From: Chryseobacterium paludis
GTDB taxonomy: Bacteria > Bacteroidota > Bacteroidia > Flavobacteriales > Weeksellaceae
Direction: 5' to 3'
Assembly: GCF_025403485.1 (NCBI RefSeq)
Contig: NZ_CP099966.1
Location: 1,674,001 to 1,738,000 of the forward strand
DNA length: 64,000 nucleotides
Made by a program: the position numbers and the translations under genes. The number at the start of each line of letters is the position of its first letter. Position 1 is the first letter of the stretch. Below the pieces are notes generated by a model that had not been told where the DNA came from, did not search any database, and was given only the letters and a program-made list of their open reading frames with translations. Positions 18,023-26,451 of this stretch are shown piece after piece.

Positions 18023-20422
18023 ATGAAAAATATATTCTTTTTATTGCTTCTTTCAATTGCACAACCTGTATTGTCACAAACTAAATTAGAAAAAGCAATT
18101 ACAAATCTTGAAAATAACTACGAACAAGAAAAAGTATACCTACTTACCGACAAATCACAATATGTAGCAGGTGATAAGATATGGTTTAAAAGCTTTGTAT
18201 TTGATGGCTATAATCGTTCTGCATTGTCTACCACTCTATTCGTTGAATTGTACAATTCCGATAAAAAATTAATAGACTGGAAAACCATACTTCTAACGAA
18301 TGGTGAAGGCAGCGGAGATTTTAAACTGAAAGAGGACCTTCCTGAGCAAGTTTATTTCGTAAGGGCTTATACGCCTTATATGAATAATTTTAGTGAAGAT
18401 TTTCAGATTGTTAAAACTATTCCTATTTACAATCCCAATTCAACTGAAGCGTTGGAAATTTCTAAAAATTCTGATTGGTCCGCTAAAGCTTTTCCGGAGG
18501 GTGGAACTTTCATTAATGGTATGCCAACAAAATTTGCCGTAAGATTATCAGGCGATGCTTCTTTACCGGAAAGCTGGACCGGAAAAATAATAGACATACA
18601 AAATCCAAATGTGCCTATAACGACCTTTACATCTTTTGATAAAAATGTTGCATCTTTTAAAATTACTCCGGTTTTAGGAAAAAAATACCAGGTCATCATT
18701 CAGGATAATACAGGGAAAAGTCAGACCATAGATCTCCCACAAGTTGCAGGCAGTGGTGTTAATCTGGAAGTTTCCAGCTCTAAGGAAGGTATTAAATACA
18801 GCTTAAAAGGAGTTAATCTAACACAACAGCTCCAAAATTATAAAATCGTTGGAACCATCAATAATCATCTTGCTTATAAAGCTAATATCACTCAGTTAAC
18901 CAATGAAGCTTCAAGTCTTATTCCTACAAAAATTAACAATGGAAACAACGGTGTTTTACAATTAGCCATTTTTGACGGCCAAGACAATCTGGTCGCACAA
19001 AGACTTTGTTTTATAAAGCCCAATAATTTAAAAATTGAAAAAGCAGAGATTATCGGTCAGAATTTAAAACAAACGCCAAGATCATTCAACAGCATTGATC
19101 TTTCACCAGAGTCTGTTTTTAAAAATTATACTGTTTTGGTAAGTGAGGATGACGGTAGCCACAATCAGGACGAAGAAAATATACTGAGTAGCCTTTGGTT
19201 AACAGGAGATTTTACTACAAAAATAGACACGCCAGCACAATATTTTTCTAAAACTGCCAATAGCGAAGCTTTGGATGCTCTGCTTATTTCTGAAAACTGG
19301 AAGAGATTTGACTGGAACTCTTTACTTAGCAGATCTTTACCGGTCATTAAAACCAATTCTCAAAAATTTCTTTCTTACAGGATAAAGCCACTTAAAAACA
19401 ATGCTTTGCTGAAAGATACTAATGTAAATTTAGTATTAAAATTAGGTGAAAATGAGCCTGTCATTAATCAATTCAAAACCGATCAAAATGGATATATCTA
19501 TTTAGACAACCTTAGCTTCAATGAGCCTCTGGATGTTTCATTATTTGTAAATTCAGAAAGTAATAAAGAATCGGGAACAGATAATTTATTCGTTACCATA
19601 GAACCACTGGTAACTCCTACACAATTTAAAGGCAGTTTCCCAAGTACAAAATACAAATTGGTGAAAGCCGCTGAAAATAAAAAAGTTTCTCCAGCAATTT
19701 CCAGAGCCATCAACACTCAGAAAAACATAAAAAAAACAGAGAATATTGATGTACAAATTGAAGAAGTAAAATTAGTAGGAAAAAAGAAAGATCCAAAAGA
19801 AGACTTAGACAAACAACTTTCTACCGGAATGTTTAGTTCTATCAATTCTACAATTTTTGACTTTGTAAATGAAGACCAACAGGCCGCAGGATCAAACAAT
19901 ATACTAGATTGGCTGCAGGGAAGAGCTGCTGGATTAACATTTCAAAGAGATAACTCAGGTGTGAATGTCCCCTACATTCGTGGTCAGAAGGCTAAGTTAT
20001 ATTTGGACGAAGTACCTACTGATCCCAGTATCATTACAAGCCTTCCTATAAGCAATATTGCGATGGTAAAAATCATTAAAGAATCAGGGTTAATAGGTAA
20101 TGCCGTTGCAATCTATACCATGAAAGGAAATATGAAATCTAAAAATAATGTAAAAGAAACTCAAAATAACAACTCATCTATACTAAAAGGTTATGATAAA
20201 CCTTCAGAATTCCCTATTGAAATGTTAGATGATGATTCTCCAGCGAAAATTGAAAATGACACCCGGGAAACACTCTATTGGAATCCAAATTTATTTGATA
20301 GTGATTATGTTCCGCCGATGATTAAATTTTATAATAACGACAGTGCAAAACAATACAAAGTACTTATCATAAGCTTTGACGAAGACGACAATCTACTTTA
20401 CGATAAAGAAATTTTAAAATAA
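18023..20422 (+). CDS. Secreted MG2-type protein with TonB-receptor plug-like C-terminal domain
   Basis: The 799-residue protein carries a signal peptide (MKNIFFLLLLSIAQPVLSQ). The N-terminal part is macroglobulin (MG2)-like: KVYLLTDKSQYVAGDKIWFK, then LFVELYNSDKKLI, GSGDFKLKEDLPEQVYFVRA and a second module KAFPEGGTFINGMPTKFAVR. A C-terminal segment from about 635 (NILDWLQGRAAGLTF, VPYIRGQKAKLYLDEVP, ISNIAMVKIIKESGLIG and AVAIYTMKG) is the plug domain of TonB-dependent receptors without the barrel. The combination is known in Bacteroidetes as large periplasmic or surface proteins. A terminator follows at once, so it is probably monocistronic. Function is unknown. Confidence 0.8.
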   Translation: MKNIFFLLLLSIAQPVLSQTKLEKAITNLENNYEQEKVYLLTDKSQYVAGDKIWFKSFVFDGYNRSALSTTLFVELYNSDKKLIDWKTILLTNGEGSGDFKLKEDLPEQVYFVRAYTPYMNNFSEDFQIVKTIPIYNPNSTEALEISKNSDWSAKAFPEGGTFINGMPTKFAVRLSGDASLPESWTGKIIDIQNPNVPITTFTSFDKNVASFKITPVLGKKYQVIIQDNTGKSQTIDLPQVAGSGVNLEVSSSKEGIKYSLKGVNLTQQLQNYKIVGTINNHLAYKANITQLTNEASSLIPTKINNGNNGVLQLAIFDGQDNLVAQRLCFIKPNNLKIEKAEIIGQNLKQTPRSFNSIDLSPESVFKNYTVLVSEDDGSHNQDEENILSSLWLTGDFTTKIDTPAQYFSKTANSEALDALLISENWKRFDWNSLLSRSLPVIKTNSQKFLSYRIKPLKNNALLKDTNVNLVLKLGENEPVINQFKTDQNGYIYLDNLSFNEPLDVSLFVNSESNKESGTDNLFVTIEPLVTPTQFKGSFPSTKYKLVKAAENKKVSPAISRAINTQKNIKKTENIDVQIEEVKLVGKKKDPKEDLDKQLSTGMFSSINSTIFDFVNEDQQAAGSNNILDWLQGRAAGLTFQRDNSGVNVPYIRGQKAKLYLDEVPTDPSIITSLPISNIAMVKIIKESGLIGNAVAIYTMKGNMKSKNNVKETQNNNSSILKGYDKPSEFPIEMLDDDSPAKIENDTRETLYWNPNLFDSDYVPPMIKFYNNDSAKQYKVLIISFDEDDNLLYDKEILK

Positions 20423-20438
20423 TATATTTCTCTACATT

Positions 20439-20472
20439 AAAAAGCCTTTCAATTATTTTGAAAGGCTTTTTT
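20439..20472 (+). terminator. Rho-independent terminator
   Basis: A 12-bp perfect stem (AAAGCCTTTCAA at 20441-20452 with TTGAAAGGCTTT at 20458-20469), a 5-base loop and a T run, just after the MG2/plug gene. Confidence 0.9.
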
Positions 20473-20483
20473 AATATTTTAAA

Positions 20484-20771
20484 ATGTCCTCGTGGTTTGA
20501 GGATATTCTTTTTGTCAAAATAAATTCAGTACATTTAAAATATATCGAGCGATTTATTTATGAGGAAGAAGCAAGCTTGCCCATTACATTTGATAACTAT
20601 TGTCTGGTTTTTATCGATTGCATAAATGTAACTTATTTACCAAGGTATTTGTTAAGGTTCCTTAACCATAACCTAAATCCGCCCAACATTGGGATACATA
20701 AGATTGTGGGTTACTTTTTAATACGATTAATGACTTCTTGTTGTGTCATTTTCTTATCCAAATATACTTAG
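20484..20771 (+). pseudogene. Possible remnant of a LytTR DNA-binding domain
   Basis: This 95-codon frame begins 12 bp after the terminator of the previous gene. Its residues line up with a LytTR domain: ILFVKINSVHLKYIERFIY with EEEA matches the FVK...K...I..IEA entry of the family. DNYCLVFID matches the D-Y-V strand, YLPRYLLRF the following helix, and NPPNIGIHKIVGYFLI the LPP-FIRIHRSYIVN end. An insertion after EEEAS, drift of key residues, and the absence of any receiver domain suggest a decayed response-regulator fragment. It runs 18 bp into the convergent aldehyde dehydrogenase gene. The alternative is that the frame is chance. Confidence 0.4.
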
Positions 20772-22127
20772 ATTTTTAGCAATATCTTTACCTGCATATG
20801 GAGGAAATACATCTAGTTCTAGATCAGGGTTTCCTACTAGTATAGATTTTCTATTGCTTAGTGCTTCGAAACCTGCTTTTCCATAATATTTACCCATTCC
20901 TGCATAACCTACGCCGCCAAACGGGAGACTGTCTATAAAGCAGTGTACGTTAGTCTGATTGACACACCCTCCACCAAAAGAAACGGCATTTAGGAAATAA
21001 TCAATATTCTCCTGGTTTTTACTAAAAATATAAGCAGCTAAAGATTTGGGCTTGCGTTTAATGATTTCTATAGTTTCTTTTAGATCACTGTATATTAGAA
21101 TTGGAAATACAGGACCGAAAATTTCCTGCTGCATTGCGGGGTCTTCCCAAGTACTCGGGTATAAAATAGTAGGCTCAACATACCTATCTTTAACATTAAA
21201 ACGACCTCCTAAAACCACTTTTTCAGGAAGGATGTATGATGCAACTCTTTCAGTATCGTGTTCACTTATCATTCTGGCAAAATCTGGACTTTGACTTGGA
21301 TCTTCTCCATACATTTTGACTGTTGCCTTTTTTAGCTTATCAACAAATTCATCAGCAATACTTTCGTGTATATATACATAACCTGGCGCAATACACCACT
21401 GACCAGATATAGCCATATGTCCCCATAGAACACGGTCAACAGCAATATCTAGATTTGCCGTTTCATCTACGATCGTTGGATTTTGTCCCCCAAGCTCTAA
21501 GATAATAGGCGTTAAATTTTCGGCAGCTGCACGCATCACGACTTTTCCAACAGCTGAGCTACCAGTAAAGAAGATAAAATCGAAAGGAAGTTTAAGTAGT
21601 TCTGTGATTTCTTCTCTCCCTCCTGTTACTACAGATACGGATTCTGGTTCAAAATATTTGGGAATTAACTCAGCAAATAATTTAGCAACTGTAGGGGTCG
21701 TATTCGCGGGTTTTAAAATTACAGGATTTCCAGCAGCAATGGCAGCAATAGCTGGGTCTAATAACAATAAAACAGGAGCATTAAACGGACCTATAATTAA
21801 TGTTGTACCAAATGGTTCTTTATAGATTAAACCTCTGTTACCTGTTTCTTCTAATCCTATTGGTATCTCCACTGGTTCAGGAGCCATCAGAGCTTTCAGA
21901 TTTTCTTTAAAGTATTTAATTACTCCCAAGGGAACGGTTATCTCAAACAATTGCTCGAATGGCGGCTTATTGAAATCAGTTTTCAAAGCCTGACAAAAGG
22001 TTTCTTGATTTTCGGTTAAGAATTTTTCTAACCTGTTGAGTTGATCTATTCGCCACTCATAGGTTTTGGTAACATCGGTATAAAAAAATTCTTTTTGTTT
22101 GTCAAATAATGATTGGTAAGTATTCAT
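20754..22127 (-). CDS. Aldehyde dehydrogenase, class-3 type
   Basis: This 457-residue enzyme oxidises aldehydes to acids with NAD(P). The pattern fits the shorter ALDH3-like group: GPFNAPVLLLLDPAIAAIAAGNPVILKP, FTGSSAVGK at 187-195, catalytic ELGGQNP with E211, and the nucleophile C245 in ISGQWCIAP. The family more often has GQTC, so the Trp before Cys is mildly unusual. The C-terminal EIFGPVFPIL and SLPFGGVGYAGMGKYYGKAGFEALS are also typical. It heads the promoter-distal end of a cluster with DJ-1-like, esterase and dehydrogenase genes. Its ATG is preceded by the AAAAACACAAA leader shared in that cluster. The substrate is unknown. Confidence 0.93.
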   Translation of the reverse strand: MNTYQSLFDKQKEFFYTDVTKTYEWRIDQLNRLEKFLTENQETFCQALKTDFNKPPFEQLFEITVPLGVIKYFKENLKALMAPEPVEIPIGLEETGNRGLIYKEPFGTTLIIGPFNAPVLLLLDPAIAAIAAGNPVILKPANTTPTVAKLFAELIPKYFEPESVSVVTGGREEITELLKLPFDFIFFTGSSAVGKVVMRAAAENLTPIILELGGQNPTIVDETANLDIAVDRVLWGHMAISGQWCIAPGYVYIHESIADEFVDKLKKATVKMYGEDPSQSPDFARMISEHDTERVASYILPEKVVLGGRFNVKDRYVEPTILYPSTWEDPAMQQEIFGPVFPILIYSDLKETIEIIKRKPKSLAAYIFSKNQENIDYFLNAVSFGGGCVNQTNVHCFIDSLPFGGVGYAGMGKYYGKAGFEALSNRKSILVGNPDLELDVFPPYAGKDIAKNLSIFG

Positions 22128-22141
22128 AATTTTGTGTTTTT
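22128..22141 (-). promoter_or_regulatory. Shared A-rich leader AAAAACACAAA, copy 1 (aldehyde dehydrogenase)
   Basis: On the minus strand AAAAACACAAAATT runs directly into the ATG. The same core stands before four other starts of the cluster (23932, 24778, 25727 and about 26276). It takes the place of a Shine-Dalgarno sequence and probably acts in translation initiation; this is inferred from position and repetition. Confidence 0.5.
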
Positions 22142-22198
22142 GGTTAATTTTCCTGATAAATTATTTCTAATTTTAGTCTGATAAACACCCGACCTTAT

Positions 22199-22954
22199 TT
22201 ATTCTGATAAAGCCTCAATAACTAATTGAGATGCCAGAAAGCTACTGTGTTGTTGTTGGGCAGTAATCAACCTACCATCTCTAATGGCAAATGGTTCCAA
22301 TGCTCCGGCAACTTCAAAGTTGGTGTTTGGGTTTTTTCTAGCTTCTGTTTCAATGGTGTAATCATTTACCGTCATTCCAAACATTTCGTTAATCATATTT
22401 TCTTCACTATCTGCAAACCCAGTCCAGGTTTTTCCATCTGCCAGGAGTTTTCCATCACTTAATTTTGTCCATAAAAGCAAAGATGTTCCGTGGCAAATTA
22501 AACAGGTAATTTTTCCAGCTTCATAAAAATCGGCAATCAGTTGATGCAGCTTAAGATCATCTTTGAAATTAATTAATGGCGCTCCACCACCCGATACACA
22601 AACGGCATCATAATCGGCTATATTGATATCTGCAATAGGAAGGGTATTTTCCATCCATTGACCAAATGTTGAGTGATGTACAAAACCAATACTTATCAAA
22701 TCGTTTGGATAAGCACCTTTAGGGTTTTCGGGATTGCTGTGTCCATCAAACACTACTTTACCACCATTGGGAGAAGCCACATCTACATCATAACCTGCAT
22801 TGATAAAATCAAAAAATGGTCGTGTCATTTCTTCGGCAAAAAATCCAACTTCCATTCCGTGGAGTTGTGCTGCATTGGAAACCAAACACAAAACCTTTTT
22901 CTTAGGGAAAGTATGCTTGGGCTGTTTTCTAATAATATTCTTTTGTTGGTTCAT
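22199..22954 (-). CDS. DJ-1/PfpI family protein (type 1 glutamine amidotransferase-like)
   Basis: The 251-residue protein has the DJ-1/ThiJ/PfpI flavodoxin-like fold: VLCLVSNAAQLHGMEVGFFA, EEMTRPFFDFINAGYDVDVA, SPNGGKVVFDG, DYDAVCVSGGGAP and the nucleophile elbow CLICHGTSLLLW with C154 and H155. Hsp31-type members act as glyoxalase III or deglycase or as stress chaperones, and the length and E39-region fit that group. It lies between aldehyde dehydrogenase (71 bp downstream) and the broken esterase (28 bp upstream). That agrees with a role in handling reactive carbonyls, though this is inference. No export signal is seen. Confidence 0.88.
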   Translation of the reverse strand: MNQQKNIIRKQPKHTFPKKKVLCLVSNAAQLHGMEVGFFAEEMTRPFFDFINAGYDVDVASPNGGKVVFDGHSNPENPKGAYPNDLISIGFVHHSTFGQWMENTLPIADINIADYDAVCVSGGGAPLINFKDDLKLHQLIADFYEAGKITCLICHGTSLLLWTKLSDGKLLADGKTWTGFADSEENMINEMFGMTVNDYTIETEARKNPNTNFEVAGALEPFAIRDGRLITAQQQHSSFLASQLVIEALSE

Positions 22955-22982
22955 AACTTTTATTTTTTTTATTTTTATTTAT

Positions 22983-23932
22983 TTAAGAAATTGCCCTTTT
23001 AATAGCTGCTATTCTTGTTTCCCAAAAATCTTTAGAGACTTTTGCATCTGGCACCAATGTATCAAATACATGTGTCATACCTGGATAAATATGCAACTCT
23101 ACCTGTACACCTGAGGCGGCTAATTTCTGGGCATATTCAATACCTTCATCCCTTAAGCAATCCATTGTTCCCACAGCTATATATGCTTTGGGCAGATTAC
23201 TCAAATCTTCTACCAAATTGGGTACTGCCTTTTTATATTCGCTTTCAGGAACACCGGTAAGATAACTTTGAAAACCATAATGATTCATCCAACTATCCCA
23301 AACTCCTATACTACATATTTCTTTGTTACTTTCAGAAGTAACTCTAATGTCGAGCATAGGATATGCTAGTACCTGTAAACATATTTTAGGACCTTTTTCA
23401 TTTCGGGCCCTAAGGCTTACTGAGGTAGATAGTAATCCTCCGGCACTGCCCCCTCCAACAACGATCTTATCTGTATCATTCCAAATTCAGCTGCGTTATC
23501 CGATACATATACCAAGCCTTCGTAACAATCATTCAAAGGTTTAGGATAAGGATTTTCTGGTGCCAAGCGATAGTTTACGGAAATGATAACACTATCTAAT
23601 TCCAATGCCAGTTTATATAAGGTGCTGTCTTCCTGTTCTGGTAATCCGCTGATCGTTCCCCCTCCATGCATCCAATAAAGAAGTGGTTTTGGATTGGTCG
23701 CTGTTCGTGGCGTAAAAACTCTTAACTGTATTTCAATCCCGTCGCTGTTCGTGAAAAATTTGTTCTCTACTTTTAATTCAGAGGTGCTATTGACACCTAC
23801 TTGCAGAGCCATTTGTTTTAATGCACCACGAAATACCTCGTGGAGAGGTGTTCCATTGGGTAGAGCAGGCTGACCAGCATATTTTCTTAGTATTAAGGCC
23901 AGTTCAGGGTCTACGTTTAATTGATATTTCAT
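22983..23932 (-). pseudogene. Alpha/beta-hydrolase (HSL-type esterase) with single-base frameshift
   Basis: Two adjoining frames on the minus strand make one HSL-family esterase. The first frame gives residues 1-155 with the oxyanion-hole MHGGG and NYRLAPENPYPKPLNDCYEGL. It loses frame after AAEFG. One base appears missing at about 23478-23479 (GGA-AT-GAT where GGA-ATT-GAT would read G-I-D). With the base restored the sequence continues DTDKIVVGGGSAGGLLST, which supplies the nucleophile Ser, then the later frame with SYLTGVPESEY, DCLRDEGIEYA (Asp) and HVFD (His). The whole would be 316 residues, normal for the family. The gene is either a recent pseudogene or carries a sequencing error. Confidence 0.85.
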
Positions 23933-23943
23933 TTGTGTTTTTT
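23932..23943 (-). promoter_or_regulatory. Shared A-rich leader AAAAAACACAAA, copy 2 (esterase)
   Basis: AAAAAACACAA reads straight into the ATG (AAAAAACACAAATG), so the motif overlaps the start codon. This is the tightest placement of the five copies. Confidence 0.5.
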
Positions 23944-24008
23944 ATTATTAGAAGATACCTTAAAAAATCAGCAGTTTCCAGGCTGCTGATTTTTAAAATA
24001 TTTCTAAC

Positions 24009-24778
24009 TTATCTGGTTGTATAACCACCATTTGAGAAAATAGTTTGCCCAGTAATCCACCATCCATCAGTTACTAAGAATGTAATTAATGGAACGATAT
24101 CTTCAGGATCTGTTAGTCCTGTTTTACTAAAGCTACTTAATGCTGCTGCAGATTTGTTATAAGCTGCCGAACCATCGGTTTCCTGACCATAAAAGAATGG
24201 AGTTTCCATAGGACCCGGTCCTACAGCTGTTACCGAAATCCCTCTTGATCCAAACTCTTTAGAAGCTGCACGGGTGTAATGCTCAATAGGAGCCTTACTT
24301 CCTGGGTAGATAGCATAATCATTGGTATAGGCTGCTAACAATGAACTAACAATTGTACAAATCTTACCATTATCAGCAATTTTTTTTCTGCCTCTTGTAA
24401 AAAGAAGAAAGCAGCTTTTGAATTTACAGCAAAAATTTTGTCGTAGTCTTCTTCTGTTACGTTCACAATTGGTTTCTTAATAACCATACCTGTAGTATTT
24501 ACGGCTATATCTACTTTTCCATATTTTTCGATCGCAGCATCAAACAATTTTGTATTGTTTTCTACTACTGTTAGATCTCCTTGTATTGCAAAAGCTTCTC
24601 CACCTGCTGCGATAATATCAGCTACTGTTTTGTCTGCATCTGGTTTAGTTGCATCACTATTGAAGTGCACTACTACTTTAGCCCCTTTACCTGCAAAATC
24701 TAAAGAAATTAATCTCCCTAGGTTTTTCGCACCACCACCTACTATGGCTACTTTGTCTTTTAAATCATTTCTTGACAT
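24009..24778 (-). pseudogene. Short-chain dehydrogenase with single-base frameshift in a poly-A run
   Basis: The first frame (24778 down to about 24380) has the dinucleotide loop VAIVGGGAKNLGR, the DLT strand and VDIAVNTTG. The second (ending 24009) has YAIYPGSKAP with the Tyr-x3-Lys pair and WITGQTIFSNGG. They join if one A is added to the run of eight A at 24380-24387 (minus strand GAAAAAAAATTGCT). The restored text is EAEKKIADNGKICTIVSSLLAAY, which holds the catalytic Ser and a perfect continuation. The restored length of 256 residues is normal. It is a paralogue of the intact gene just upstream. It may be a pseudogene, a phase-variable slip site or a homopolymer error. Confidence 0.85.
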
Positions 24779-24795
24779 ACTTTTGTGTTTTTTTA
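24779..24795 (-). promoter_or_regulatory. Shared A-rich leader AAAAACACAAAA, copy 3 (dehydrogenase 1)
   Basis: The minus strand reads TTAAAAAAACACAAAAGT then ATG. The core matches the other copies exactly, with six bases between CAC and the start codon. Confidence 0.5.
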
Positions 24796-24920
24796 AATTA
24801 AATAAATTGAGAAAATAAATATGAAATCATTCCATTGGAAAATATACCTTTCTAATTTTATATTATTTTTAAAAGCAATATAAAATTAGGTTTAGTCCTT
24901 TTTTTGCAATCTATTTGCAT

Positions 24921-25727
24921 TTAATTGATAGTGGAAACAATTCCTCCATTGATGTAATTTGTTGTACCTGTAATCCAGCGCGCTTCAGGAGATACAAGAT
25001 AGAGTGCCAAACCTGTAACATCTTGGACGTTGCCAATGCCCCCGTCAATAGACATAGATTTAAGCCATGCAATGTTTTCATCTGATTCTGCAGGATAAAA
25101 AAACGAAGTATCAAGTGGCCCTGGCGCAATACAATTGACTGTTATCCCACGGTTCCCTATTTCTTTGGCAAGCGATTTCGAAAAATGCTCTAATGGAGCT
25201 TTACTTCCTGCATATCCAGCATACGTAGGCGCGAAAGCAGCTACCATTGTTGTTACGAAACTTAAAACTCGTCCATGATTAGCCATCTTTTGTGAGGCTT
25301 CTTTCAATAGAAAAAATGCTGCTTTTGCATTAACATTGAAGAGATCATCGAACTCAGTCTCTGTAAATTCAGCTAACGGCTTACGTATTATTTTTCCAGC
25401 TGTATTGATAAGAATATCAACCTGTCCAAATTCGGCAAGCGCTGCATCAAAAAGTTGTGTGGCTTGTTCCGGACGTGTTAAATCAGCCTGAAATACAATA
25501 GCTTCACCGCCGTATCCACGTACAACAGATGCGACCTCCTCGGCTTGTTCTCGCTTTGAATCACTATTATAATGAACAACAATCTTAGCCCCTTCTTGTG
25601 CCAATAATTCGGTCAGTGCTCTACCAACATTAGCTGATGCCCCCACCACAATTGCAACCTTGCCAACAAAACGGCGGGCTCCAGTGCTCGTTGCAGTTGG
25701 ATAACTTGTTGAAGTTAAATCTTTCAT
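24921..25727 (-). CDS. Short-chain dehydrogenase/reductase (SDR)
   Basis: The 268-residue classical SDR has the NAD(P) loop VGASANVGR at about 28-36, VVHYNSDSKREQAEEV after strand 2, DLT at 82-84, ILINTAG at 105-111 and the Y172-x3-K176 pair (GYAGSKAP). At the catalytic Ser position 13 residues before the Tyr, the protein has Thr (FVTTMVAAF), whereas its neighbour has Ser. Thr can replace Ser in some members, but activity may be altered. Substrate is unknown. It is 142 bp upstream of the frameshifted paralogue, so the pair likely arose by duplication and this may be the functional copy. Confidence 0.9.
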   Translation of the reverse strand: MKDLTSTSYPTATSTGARRFVGKVAIVVGASANVGRALTELLAQEGAKIVVHYNSDSKREQAEEVASVVRGYGGEAIVFQADLTRPEQATQLFDAALAEFGQVDILINTAGKIIRKPLAEFTETEFDDLFNVNAKAAFFLLKEASQKMANHGRVLSFVTTMVAAFAPTYAGYAGSKAPLEHFSKSLAKEIGNRGITVNCIAPGPLDTSFFYPAESDENIAWLKSMSIDGGIGNVQDVTGLALYLVSPEARWITGTTNYINGGIVSTIN

Positions 25728-25745
25728 AATCTTTGTGTTTTTTAA
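25728..25745 (-). promoter_or_regulatory. Shared A-rich leader AAAAAACACAAA, copy 4 (dehydrogenase 2)
   Basis: The minus strand reads AATTAAAAAACACAAAGATT then ATG, with the same core and spacing as copy 1. Confidence 0.5.
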
Positions 25746-25841
25746 TTAAGAACTAAAGATATAAAAAAAAGCATTAATCACACTATTGGTTGAAGCTACC
25801 CATTTTTTTGTACAACCTGTACCAAGTCCATTATACCATTT

Positions 25842-26170
25842 TTAATTTAATTTCGCCCAAGTAAAGTTTGATGTAATGCTTTCAGCTTTATTTAAATTCA
25901 ACAAAGGTGCTGTGCTTTTTAAATTTACAATACTTTTTTCATTAATTGAAATGCCTGTTTGTAAATAAAAGTATATTTCTTTAAGATTTGGTTTTATAAA
26001 ATTATTTTGAAAATCTTCATCTAAGTTATCAAGAGCAGATTGTGATTTTATATAATTTTTAAGTCTTCTTCTTTTTACTGTTCTGTAAAATTTAATACTG
26101 AAGTATTTAACAACGTTCCAATAATCACACCTGCAATAGGAGTTATGATTTTCATAATTTCGATGTTCAT
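25842..26170 (-). pseudogene. Decayed hypothetical gene (frame break)
   Basis: An ATG at 26170 opens a 31-codon frame with a hydrophobic segment (MNIEIMKIITPIAGVIIGTL) that stops at 26077. A second frame, offset as if one base were lost, is open from 26240 to a stop at 25842. It has no ATG of its own and yields a plausible protein end (LKNYIKSQSALDNLDEDF, later LKEIYFYLQTG and ITSNFTWAKLN). Joined near the A-rich 26070-26080 stretch, they would give about 109 residues with a membrane segment. I do not recognise a family. The open, start-less second frame is the main evidence for a once-coding sequence. Confidence 0.35.
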
Positions 26171-26275
26171 AATTAAAGAGTTTTAGATCAAATTTATTTT
26201 GTCTACTTGTGGTAATACAATACCCTTCAAAAAGAAAATATTATATTTGAAATGAAAAGGTAATTTTTTTCATCA

Positions 26276-26287
26276 TTTGTGTTTTTT
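26276..26287 (-). promoter_or_regulatory. Shared A-rich leader AAAAAACACAAA, copy 5 (orphan)
   Basis: The minus strand reads CTTAAAAAACACAAATGATG, the same leader as the intact genes, here followed only by a 10-11-codon frame. It suggests a lost gene start. Confidence 0.45.
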
Positions 26288-26415
26288 AAGTCTCTCTTTT
26301 TGTGGGAGGTTTTTGTATTAGGTCTAATTAAAAACCTTTACCAAAATTGTGGTATAGAACTGCGAAAAATTATATTAACTAATTTATTTATTAGTAAAGA
26401 AAACCTAAAGTGTAT

Positions 26416-26449
26416 ATAAAAAGAATAACCCCTATAAATAGGGGTTATT
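26416..26449 (-). terminator. Rho-independent terminator after tRNA-Arg
   Basis: An 11-bp stem (AATAACCCCTA at 26424-26434 with TAGGGGTTATT at 26439-26449), a 4-base loop and, in the minus direction, a T-rich tract. Confidence 0.85.
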
Positions 26450-26451
26450 TG

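Larger units (their letters stand above)
25746..26415. other. Low-coding region with decayed frames
   Basis: About 670 bp lie between the dehydrogenase cluster and tRNA-Arg. They hold the decayed frame at 25842-26170, the fifth leader copy at 26276, and otherwise AT-rich sequence. A minus-strand mini-frame (ATG at 26276 or 26273, about 10-11 codons, MMKKITFSFQ then stop) follows that leader directly. Confidence 0.5.
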
